Source: JBAIYU01 sp036763085 (lineage in GTDB: Bacteria; Bacillota; Negativicutes; DSM-1736; Dendrosporobacteraceae). From it: a DNA stretch of 64,000 bases. Shown here one piece after another: positions 24,800 through 32,276 of this stretch; the stretch's first letter is position 1, and every line of letters begins with the position of its first letter. Where the stretch lies: the NCBI RefSeq assembly GCF_036763085.1, contig NZ_JBAIYU010000010.1, positions 823,591 to 887,590 of the forward strand. Direction: 5' to 3'. Position numbers and translations under genes: made by a program. The notes under the pieces were generated by a model, which was not told the origin of the DNA, did not search any database, and saw only the letters and a program-made list of their open reading frames with translations.

Positions 24800-27688
24800 T
24801 TATATACTTCCCATTATTTCAAGGGACTTCGTTTTACCGGAATTACTAATATAGTATTTAGTTGCTGCCAAAACTTCCTGTAATTTTTCAGGTATTGGTA
24901 TACTTTTGCTAATTGATGGCTGTACAATCACAATTTTACCAGTAAGTTGTTTGTTTTGTTTTAATGTATTTCTAAAATCTTCGAATTCTCCTCTAATAAA
25001 TTTACAGTAGCCTGCTCTTCTACGGCTAGTTACTTTATTTATAAATCCTGGTTTTGTTTTGAGCCAAATAGTTGATTTTACTGCTTGTCCTGATACCTCA
25101 TATACATCATTCACGCTACTATTGAATAAAGCAGACGACATTCCCTTTACATGATATAAAGTCACTTCAAAATAATGGTCTTTTTCTAGGATTGATATAA
25201 AATCAGCAATCTCACCATTCCCATGATCGTAAATTAGATATTTATAGTCATTATTAGCTTCTAAAATTTCCTTTAATGTAGACTGAATAGATTTTTCAGT
25301 GGGATGATATCTATTATCATTTACTTCAACTTTTATATCTGTACCATATTGATTCCAATCTATAGCTATAATATTATCTGAACTAAAAATAATTGCCTTT
25401 GGATTCCCCTCACAATATTCAATATCTTGAATTGTCACATCATCTGTAGTTCTAAATATTAAAGGATACTCATTTAAATAATCTACTAATGATATTTTTC
25501 CCCTACCATCTAATAGCATAATAGCGGAGGACAGAGAAGTGTATTTTGCATTAATATCACAAGTAATTTCTTCTAATAAATTTTGAAAACTAAAAAGCAA
25601 TTTAATTTTGTCTTTTTTTACCTCTATAATGTTCGGAACAATTTCAGTTAGTATGTTTCTATCAATTTGATTATCTAAATGATATAAGATTGGTGGCGAA
25701 GAATAGGTGTTTGCCGAATAATCACACATAAAAATATTATCGGGATATGCCTGCAAGCGCTTTGGCATGGGTAGATAATCATAATTTGTATTAGTTTTAA
25801 CTTTTATATTTGAGTTCGCAATCTTTCTACCATTATAATCACACCATTTTATATATTCTTGTATAGAGAAGTAGGTACTACTCCAAATCTTCGCACCACT
25901 GCTAAAACCAATTGTAATTTGATTATCTTCTGTTTGCGCTTTGCAAAAAACATGCCCTGGTGAATATAACTTTCCTGTTATAGGATCAATTGCAGAACTC
26001 ACATCCGCTCCAGCAGAGATTCTATAAGATTCACCCGATTCACTAAATCTATTTTGCATACCTGAGTTGAAAATTTCAAACTCAGATAACTCGCCAAGAA
26101 CACGGTTCATTTGATATTTTGGTATTTTTTCGTATGAATCAGAAAAAGCATCCGCAATTTTTTCATATATAATTTCAGTTTTAGTCTGAGAGTATATAAA
26201 TAAAAGATTACATTCTTTTTGAAAATGCACTACGTGAAGTATATTTTGAATATCTAAAATGTTATTATTAGTCCCCCATCTAGGGGGACTATAATTTTTT
26301 CCAATTCCAATTACAGTATTATCATTTTCATTAATGAAGATTAAATCTGAGACATTACATTCCTCCGGAAATTCAGCTGTTAAATTAATCCCATTTACTT
26401 TATACACTTTAGCATGACAATTAGGTCTAATGCTATGTAACGATATTTCTTCATCAATAGTTTCTGTTTGTTGATTACCTTTTCTGAAGTCCCTAAAATA
26501 TTGTTTTGTAGCTTCTTCTTTTCTTGTTTTACCTTCACTTAAATCGATAATAATATCTTGCCAAATAGCATCGTTAGAGTACATATTAGTGTTTTCGATC
26601 AACAACTCGTTATCGTTCATTGCAATAAATTTAGCTGTTCCAATATTCTCCGCATTTGTTCTAGCAAATCTTCCTATAAACTGTAAGGTATTAGCTAATG
26701 ATTTATGCGGAGAATGAATAGCTGCAATCTTTAAATTAGGGAAATCAAAACCTTCTCCTAACATATCTACGCATATGATGCCATCAAGCTTCTTATCTTT
26801 CAATTCTTTAATACATAAATCAACCACCTTGTTTGTCATAGAGCTATCAATTCGTTTTAATAGTAGCTTTGTTTCCGTTTGATATAGTTTCTCTAGCTCT
26901 TTAGCCTTTTCTTTGGAATTAGCTCTAACCATTAAATAATGTTCATAGCCTAATTCTCGGTCTGCTATTAGCACTCTTTCTGCCTGTTTAGCAATTAGAA
27001 AATCTTTATTGGGCGCTTCATCAATAGGAATATATTCAATTTCTCCAAAGATTCCGTCAGCATATGCCATAGATAATGGATAGGAGAATATAATTTCCCC
27101 TTTAATTTCTTTTCTGTCTAATCTATACGGAGTAGCTGTAACCAAAATGTGTTTCGAATTATTCATATTTATTAAAATTTGCTGCCAGGTTTTCGCTGGA
27201 GAATGATGAGCTTCATCAATCAATACTAGATCAAATTTATTAAGCATATCTTCAGATTCCGAAAGAGTCAATGCACACTGAGGAGTAGCAATAACAACAT
27301 CTGATCTGTCAATTTTTTCATGAATTTCACTATTATATGTATGCTTCAACTCATATACTTTTGGCTTTTCAACTTGATCATTGAAAACAGTTGCCTTTCT
27401 CAAGGTTTTTAGTTCTTCAAAATCCTCTTTTATTTGTCCGCGAACCATAACGCTGGGAGTAACAATCAGAATTTTCTTACTTTGTAATATATAAGGAGCC
27501 ATCATTAAAACTGAAGTTTTTCCTGACCCTGTAGGCATAACAATAATTGCAGCTTTATTTTTATGGATTGTAAAAAAAGACGCTATAGCATGTATGGCGC
27601 CGATCTGTGCATTTCTTAGTCCCATAGTCCGGTCTGAGCCTTTAGGGTATCTTAGTTTATTATAATTTTTTATAAAATAATTCCCCAT
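24800..27688 (-). CDS. Large SF2 (DEAD/DEAH) helicase with long unknown C-terminus
   Basis: Helicase motifs fall in the first 370 residues: MPTGSGKT (Walker A, near residue 55), IDEAHHSP (II), VTATPYRLD (III) and FIGRFART (VI). The remaining 590 residues include beta-rich blocks and no recognised nuclease. This layout is like restriction and defence helicases that translocate on DNA and license a partner effector. GGAGG lies 8 nt before the ATG at 27688; the frame opens five codons earlier. The next gene downstream is a dGTPase-like HD protein on the same strand, with no terminator seen between. Confidence 0.8.
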   Translation of the reverse strand: MGNYFIKNYNKLRYPKGSDRTMGLRNAQIGAIHAIASFFTIHKNKAAIIVMPTGSGKTSVLMMAPYILQSKKILIVTPSVMVRGQIKEDFEELKTLRKATVFNDQVEKPKVYELKHTYNSEIHEKIDRSDVVIATPQCALTLSESEDMLNKFDLVLIDEAHHSPAKTWQQILINMNNSKHILVTATPYRLDRKEIKGEIIFSYPLSMAYADGIFGEIEYIPIDEAPNKDFLIAKQAERVLIADRELGYEHYLMVRANSKEKAKELEKLYQTETKLLLKRIDSSMTNKVVDLCIKELKDKKLDGIICVDMLGEGFDFPNLKIAAIHSPHKSLANTLQFIGRFARTNAENIGTAKFIAMNDNELLIENTNMYSNDAIWQDIIIDLSEGKTRKEEATKQYFRDFRKGNQQTETIDEEISLHSIRPNCHAKVYKVNGINLTAEFPEECNVSDLIFINENDNTVIGIGKNYSPPRWGTNNNILDIQNILHVVHFQKECNLLFIYSQTKTEIIYEKIADAFSDSYEKIPKYQMNRVLGELSEFEIFNSGMQNRFSESGESYRISAGADVSSAIDPITGKLYSPGHVFCKAQTEDNQITIGFSSGAKIWSSTYFSIQEYIKWCDYNGRKIANSNIKVKTNTNYDYLPMPKRLQAYPDNIFMCDYSANTYSSPPILYHLDNQIDRNILTEIVPNIIEVKKDKIKLLFSFQNLLEEITCDINAKYTSLSSAIMLLDGRGKISLVDYLNEYPLIFRTTDDVTIQDIEYCEGNPKAIIFSSDNIIAIDWNQYGTDIKVEVNDNRYHPTEKSIQSTLKEILEANNDYKYLIYDHGNGEIADFISILEKDHYFEVTLYHVKGMSSALFNSSVNDVYEVSGQAVKSTIWLKTKPGFINKVTSRRRAGYCKFIRGEFEDFRNTLKQNKQLTGKIVIVQPSISKSIPIPEKLQEVLAATKYYISNSGKTKSLEIMGSI

Positions 27689-27887
27689 AAATTGCCCCTC
27701 CATTATATATCAACTGATTTGGTCTTAAAAAACAAAATAATCCATTATCTACATATTTTTTCTTACTTAGTAATATTTGCCAATAAATCAAGATACCCTG
27801 CCTACTTTACACATATTCAGCAATTCTTTCAGTAATTTTCGACACTATTCCCTATCCTTAATTTATTTAACTGAAATAAAAAAAGAC

Positions 27888-27916
27888 CCGTTAAAAAAAC
27901 GAATCTTCTTATGGAC
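27888..27916 (-). terminator. Weak hairpin before the recombinase remnant
   Basis: AAGATTCGTT pairs with AACGGGTCTT (with G-U pairs) on the minus strand and a T-run follows. It may be the old terminator of the lost recombinase gene. Confidence 0.45.
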
Positions 27917-27962
27917 TGTAGCCAAACCTTTATTGCTAACTTATTAATCTATATCATGAAAT

Positions 27963-28069
27963 TCAATTATATTGTATCCCTAAATACACATTATTGGCTT
28001 CCCGGTGATACGTAATCCTACCTACAATCCTCTTCAACAGCCTATTCCGTTCCTGCACGCTCTCCGAAT
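27963..28069 (-). pseudogene. C-terminal remnant of a second large serine recombinase
   Basis: Thirty-five codons ending in a TGA read ESVQERNRLLKRIVG ... NNVYLGIQYN, almost the same as the end of the intact recombinase at 6362-7861 (only a few residues differ). Everything upstream has been replaced by a transposase-derived sequence starting at 28070. It shows that a related recombinase gene once stood here. Confidence 0.85.
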
Positions 28070-28095
28070 GAGACAGCGGGGACGTTCCTTTTTTG

Positions 28096-28322
28096 TCAAC
28101 TTTTTGCTACAACTCCTCGCGAAATGCCAGTCACTCTTTCAATCTGTCGAATTGATAAGCCTATTCCCTTTAGTTTTCTCAGCATGGAATCACGATCAAC
28201 TTTTGTCCAAGAACCAATCTCGTGCGGTTCGCGTCCATTTGTATATTGCATAATCCTGCGACGTATTTCCCCATTATTCATGCTGAGCTTCCCTGAAATC
28301 TCAAAAATGGCGTCTGTTTCTA
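28096..28322 (-). pseudogene. RAYT transposase C-terminal fragment, copy 1
   Basis: Reads DAIFEISGKLSMNN through to ISRGVVAKS, the C-terminal helix-turn-helix-like tail of the transposase at 30628-31368; the catalytic HUH part is absent. Confidence 0.85.
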
Positions 28323-28324
28323 CC

Positions 28325-28454
28325 GTTAAATAAGCCGTAATTTCATTGCAGTATATCTTGAAGATTGAGTAAAGCCTAGCTTTTCATACAAGGGTTTTCC
28401 ATCCTCGGTAGCTGAAAGGTCAAGGGAGCACACTCCTAATTGTTTTGCTTCATC
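28325..28454 (-). pseudogene. GNAT acetyltransferase C-terminal fragment
   Basis: Duplicate of the last 43 codons of the GNAT gene (DEAKQLGVCSLDLSATEDG to the stop). It was carried along with the transposase fragment and cut off where the next transposase end begins. Confidence 0.85.
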
Positions 28455-28675
28455 GGCAGACAGCGGGGACGTTCCTTTTTTGTCAACTTTTTTTACAAAG
28501 CCTGCGAAATGCCAGTCACTCTTTCAATCTTTCAAATTGATAAGCCTATCCCTTTAGTTTTCTTAGCATGGAATCATGCTCAACTTTTGTCCAGAACCAA
28601 TCTCGTGCGGCTCGCGCCCATTCGTATAATGCATCGTCAGGGGGACGTCAGAGACGTTCCTTTTTTAGAACCTAT
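28455..28675. mobile_element. Degenerate RAYT/REP fragment, copy 3
   Basis: Begins GCAGACAGCGGGGACGTTCC like the other left ends, runs through a diverged and frameshifted transposase tail, and ends at a second, rearranged GACGTTCCTTTTTT at 28656-28669. It is older than copies 1 and 2. Confidence 0.7.
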
Positions 28676-28799
28676 TTAGCGATTTGAATTTTTCTCCATG
28701 AGTCTATCTTCGCAAAATTTTATTTCTATAATAGGATTTATGGCTATTATAAACAAAAAAGTACCAGCTCGACGCTGATACTTTAAGTCCCTAGAGTTA

Positions 28800-29633
28800 T
28801 TAAACACTCTGATTAATTTCCTTTTGGCTTAGTTCAAGATTTTCACGCGGCCAATTCCTGTAAATGTAATAAAGTAATATTAACGCAGTCAAAACCACGA
28901 CAGATATGTCTATCCAAATTCCATTAGTTATTGAAGATAAGTTAAGGATAAATCCATCCTTGTTGACAAGTGCGAGCACTGGAACAACGTTCAATGTTGA
29001 TTTGATTATATTAAACATTATAGGCACTAACACAGTCCGGGTTTTCAAATATAAAATAGCCATGATAATTCCAAAAACGTACTCAGATGGAAACTCGAAA
29101 AAAAACAAGCTTATTACAATTGAGGATAAAATTATTGCTTTGCTTGTTCCCTTTTCTTCTGTAAATTTTCTAATTAATAGACATCTGAATATCTCTTGGA
29201 TTATCGGGATAATAATCACGATGCGAAAACTATCTAATATCTTTTCAGTTACCCAATTTGCTTCTTTATTATTAAATTTTAACAGTATATTATTTGTCGT
29301 TTCGGTTGCCCCTATTGATAAGATATACAATACGAATTTATCTAAGCAGAATTGAAAAGCATATAAGACGATAAAAATAAGTAGAGCTTGCCTTATCCAT
29401 CCCATATCTTTCGGGAAGTCACCTATGAATGCTTTCCACTCAATGCCAATTTCGCTGATTTTCCTCACAAGTAAAAAGAGAATGAAACCACTAAATAGAT
29501 ACGAAGACAGCACTTTCCCCAGAGTATTATTTTCGACTATAAAACCACCTATAAGAACTTCAAAAACTAACCACAAAAAAACACTCCAGCTCACAAACCC
29601 TTTTAGACTAAACTTTTGAAATCGATTTTCCAT
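28800..29633 (-). CDS. CPBP/CAAX-protease-like membrane protein with degenerate active site
   Basis: About eight hydrophobic segments and the arrangement IIPIIQEIFRCLLIRKF place it in the CPBP (Abi) intramembrane protease family, whose motif 1 is EExxxR. Here the first glutamate is Q146 (QEIFR). The expected histidine of motif 2 (ISLFFFEFP) and the HxxxN of motif 3 (PIMFNIIKSTLN) are also missing. It is probably a non-catalytic relative. GAGG lies 8 nt before the ATG at 29633. It is bracketed by the 385-bp direct repeats and so could be lost by recombination. Confidence 0.7.
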   Translation of the reverse strand: MENRFQKFSLKGFVSWSVFLWLVFEVLIGGFIVENNTLGKVLSSYLFSGFILFLLVRKISEIGIEWKAFIGDFPKDMGWIRQALLIFIVLYAFQFCLDKFVLYILSIGATETTNNILLKFNNKEANWVTEKILDSFRIVIIIPIIQEIFRCLLIRKFTEEKGTSKAIILSSIVISLFFFEFPSEYVFGIIMAILYLKTRTVLVPIMFNIIKSTLNVVPVLALVNKDGFILNLSSITNGIWIDISVVVLTALILLYYIYRNWPRENLELSQKEINQSV

Positions 29634-29745
29634 ACTACACACCTCAAATCCATTACCATATTATTACAATGCAACTTTCAACATGCTAATATGGAATCCC
29701 TTCTACGACTGTGAAATGAGTAGTTTAACGAGACGACATATCATA

Positions 29746-30130
29746 GAGACAGCGGGGACGTTCCTTTTTTGTCAACTCTTTGCTACAACTCCTCGCGAAA
29801 TGCCAGTCACTCTTTCAATCTGTCGAATTGATAAGCCTATTCCCTTTAGTTTTCTCAGCATGGAATCACGATCAACTTTTGTCCAAGAACCAATCTCGTG
29901 CGGTTCGCGTCCATTTGTATATTGCATAATCCTGCGACGTATTTCCCCATTATTCATGCTGAGCTTCCCTGAAATCTCAAAAATGGCGTCTGTTTCTACC
30001 GTTAAATAAGCCGTAATTTCATTGCAGTATATCTTGAAGATTGAGTAAAGCCTAGCTTTTCATACAAGGGTTTTCCATCCTCGGTAGCTGAAAGGTCAAG
30101 GGAGCACACTCCTAATTGTTTTGCTTCATC
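29746..30130. repeat. 385-bp direct repeat, copy 2
   Basis: Partner of 28070-28454. Here the GNAT part continues into the intact gene. The two copies enclose 1,291 bp with the CPBP gene. Confidence 0.92.
29772..29998 (-). pseudogene. RAYT transposase C-terminal fragment, copy 2
   Basis: Same content as the fragment at 28096-28322. It abuts the GNAT stop codon, with the transposase cut at the same internal point, so one event made the junction and a later duplication copied it. Confidence 0.85.
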
Positions 30131-30466
30131 AATTATTTTAGACATTACCTTACTGGCAATCCCCATTCTGCGATACTCAGGATATGTTAGCACATTTAGT
30201 AAAGTCCCTGTCTTACCTGTAATAGATGTTAAATTCGCCGGCTTTTCCGCTATAGCTAGAAATGCTGTTGCCAATACATTGTTATCTACTTCAGCCACTA
30301 TAGCTATGAAATCATGATTTATATGTTTGGTAAAATATGATGTCAACTGTGAACGAATTGCGTGTTCTTCCGCTGCTGATAAATTACCGCTATCAGCTAT
30401 CAGATAATCAAGCCGAAGTTTAATAAGAATATCGATATCCGCAATAGTTGCCTTACGAATATTCAT
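30002..30466 (-). CDS. GNAT-family N-acetyltransferase
   Basis: The 154-residue protein has the GNAT fold markers: IRKATIADIDILIKLR at the N-terminus, the acetyl-CoA loop VLTYPEYRRMGIASKVM (motif A, R/Q-x-x-G-x-A type) and YEKLGF near the end. It transfers an acetyl group from acetyl-CoA to an unknown amine. GGAG precedes the ATG. The last 43 codons are duplicated at 28325-28454. A transposase fragment abuts the stop codon without visibly shortening the protein. Confidence 0.85.
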   Translation of the reverse strand: MNIRKATIADIDILIKLRLDYLIADSGNLSAAEEHAIRSQLTSYFTKHINHDFIAIVAEVDNNVLATAFLAIAEKPANLTSITGKTGTLLNVLTYPEYRRMGIASKVMSKIIDEAKQLGVCSLDLSATEDGKPLYEKLGFTQSSRYTAMKLRLI

Positions 30467-30609
30467 TTTTCTCCATCTCCCTCATTAAGCTAAAATAAAT
30501 CATTATCGAAATAATTGTTCTTAGAATTAAACACGTAAAACACGGGGACAGGTGTACCATTTTATGCTTTCCAGACTCTCGTTTTAGATACCCCTGTTTA
30601 AGGGATAGC

Positions 30610-31425
30610 GGGGACGTTCCTTTTTTGTCAACTCTTTGCTACAACTCCTCGCGAAATGCCGGTCACTCTTTCAATCTGTCGAATTGATAAGCCTATTCCC
30701 TTTAGTTTTCTCAGCATGGAGTCACGATCAACTTTCGTCCAAGAACCAATCTCGTGCGGTTCGCGCCCATTCGTATATTGCATGATCCTGCGACGTATTT
30801 CCCCATCATTCATGCTGAGCTTCCCTGAAATCTCAAAAATTGCGTCTGTTTCTATCTGTTGCAAACGTATCCATTCATTACGTCCGATCAGTTCTAAAGC
30901 AAACTCAGTATCAGCTAATTTTCCACCAATTAGATATTCTTTATAACTACTATACGGATACTCTTCCAGTTTATTCACTAGCCCCGCTTTCAGCGGATTC
31001 TGGTGAATATAGCGTTGCAATGGAATAAAGTATTCGTCTACTTCGACTGGCACACTCTTATATCTACTCGCTATCAATGCTCCGCTTCTCTGATATTTGC
31101 GGTTAAAGTACATAGCGTATTTAGTCAGTAATCGCTTCATAATCAGAGATATTTCTCCTAATTGTTTTTCCCGAAGTAAAAGATGAACATGATTACTCAT
31201 TAAGCAGTAGGTATGCACCTCAAAAGCAAGGTCAACTTTTAGATCATATACGACCTTCAGAAAATAGTTATAATCACTTTCATCTTCAAAAATGTGTTGA
31301 TGATTAATACCTCGAAGCACTATATGATAAAAACCGCTGCTGCTTAATTGTCGCGCTTGCCTTCCCATTCATTTATCACCTCTGAGAATAACATATCAAA
31401 ACAGTGACAAAAAAGGAACGTCCCC
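30610..31425 (-). mobile_element. Complete REP-associated tyrosine transposase (RAYT) element
   Basis: Perfect 21-bp inverted ends (30610-30630 and 31405-31425, core GACGTTCCTTTTTT) bracket a single transposase gene. Truncated copies at 28070, 28455 and 29746 keep the same left end, so the family has moved or recombined here repeatedly. Confidence 0.85.
30628..31368 (-). CDS. REP-associated tyrosine (Y1/HUH) transposase
   Basis: The N-terminal domain has the Y1 transposase signatures: the HUH pair in MSNHVHLLL and the tyrosine region RYIHQNPLKAGL. An additional C-terminal tail ends in a helix-turn-helix-like IRQIERVTGISRGVVAKS. At 246 residues and with REP-like palindromic ends it is a RAYT rather than a classical IS200 enzyme. 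It nicks and joins single-stranded DNA at hairpin ends. Its stop codon lies inside the left terminal repeat. Confidence 0.9.
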   Translation of the reverse strand: MGRQARQLSSSGFYHIVLRGINHQHIFEDESDYNYFLKVVYDLKVDLAFEVHTYCLMSNHVHLLLREKQLGEISLIMKRLLTKYAMYFNRKYQRSGALIASRYKSVPVEVDEYFIPLQRYIHQNPLKAGLVNKLEEYPYSSYKEYLIGGKLADTEFALELIGRNEWIRLQQIETDAIFEISGKLSMNDGEIRRRIMQYTNGREPHEIGSWTKVDRDSMLRKLKGIGLSIRQIERVTGISRGVVAKS

Positions 31426-31535
31426 AATCGTCCCGCCAAAAACGCCCGCATAAACGGACGCTTCAGAATTTCAGTATTAATTTAGATCAACCATTAATAC
31501 TCTTTGCGGCAATCTATCACATAAAACCAGATTAG

Positions 31536-31561
31536 AGAGGGACGGGCATAACTGTCCCTCT
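31536..31561 (-). terminator. Hairpin after second cupin gene
   Basis: AGAGGGAC/GTCCCTCT with a 10-nt loop, just past the cupin stop. The T-run is poor. Confidence 0.45.
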
Positions 31562-32012
31562 GTCCCCGTTAAACATCCGCATCTTTTGCAAAGGCCTCCG
31601 AGCCCATTGGTGAAATCGTGACAAAAAGGCGCAAGACATCTTCGCCGATATTTATAACCTGCATGCTTTCCTGCCCATCAACCTGCATTAACTCGCCCAC
31701 CTGCAACGAGGTTTCATTGCCATCTGTGACAACCTTGGCATTACCCTCTAGGACCTGCAGGAGAAGGGTTGATTCTAGGTGTGTATGTCCTGGCAGTGTT
31801 GCCCCTTTTGCAATGTTCAGAATAAAGGCAATTACATTATCGCTTTTGAAAAGCATCCGCTTGGCGATTTTTTTCTGAGGCTCGTGGAAATAATCATTGA
31901 AAATGAACTTGTTCATAGATAAATCCTCCATTAATTTAACTTTAGATTTTAATATACCCTAATTGGGGCATATATAACTAATCTCTTTTCTGCAAAATGT
32001 TCGAATATCTTA
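31560..32012. repeat. Long direct repeat, copy 2 (cupin gene plus promoter)
   Basis: Partner of 21783-22236. Similarity ends just beyond CGAATATCTTATA on the right and at the CTG.CCC block on the left. The promoter palindrome CCCTAATTGGGG is kept at 31958-31969. Confidence 0.9.
31569..31916 (-). CDS. Cupin-domain protein, copy 2
   Basis: Same 115-residue cupin as 21792-22139 with six substitutions, all outside the HTH of the metal motif (PGHTHLEST). The start is the ATG at 31916 with GGAGG 8 nt upstream. A further in-frame ATG five codons earlier overlaps the ribosome binding site and is absent in copy 1. Both copies are intact and carry the same upstream region, so both are probably expressed. 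Confidence 0.8.
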   Translation of the reverse strand: MNKFIFNDYFHEPQKKIAKRMLFKSDNVIAFILNIAKGATLPGHTHLESTLLLQVLEGNAKVVTDGNETSLQVGELMQVDGQESMQVINIGEDVLRLFVTISPMGSEAFAKDADV

Positions 32013-32218
32013 TAAGAAAGCATCCAGCAGGCTGCAATGCACGCGCTCCTTACGACGTGTGCCAATCTATGAAACGGCTTTCCCTATTAGTGTGACTAAT
32101 ACCATCTATTTAAACGCAAGTGCCAATCTTTAATCTAAATGTATTTTATTTTTCCATTACGCATTTTTTCAATTTTTAAAATATAAAACACTCATGTATC
32201 TAAATATCAAAAAAACAA
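32013..32218. other. Intergenic stretch without recognised feature
   Basis: AT-rich spacer between the cupin repeat and the sensor kinase terminator. I see no gene, hairpin or repeat. Confidence 0.5.
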
Positions 32219-32246
32219 AATCCCATGTAGTTCATTCTACACAGGA
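32219..32246 (-). terminator. Terminator after sensor kinase gene
   Basis: TCCcATGTAG pairs with CTACAcaGGA; TTTTGTTTTTTT follows on the minus strand. Confidence 0.65.
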
Positions 32247-32276
32247 CATATAAGTCCGTCTAGTAATTTACTTTTC

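Larger units (their letters stand above)
28070..28454. repeat. 385-bp direct repeat, copy 1 (RAYT fragment joined to GNAT tail)
   Basis: Identical, apart from one base that I can see, to 29746-30130. The first 253 bp are the end of a REP-associated transposase (left terminal sequence and last 75 codons). The rest is the last 43 codons of the GNAT gene found intact at 30002-30466. The intact GNAT marks copy 2 as the original. Confidence 0.92.
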
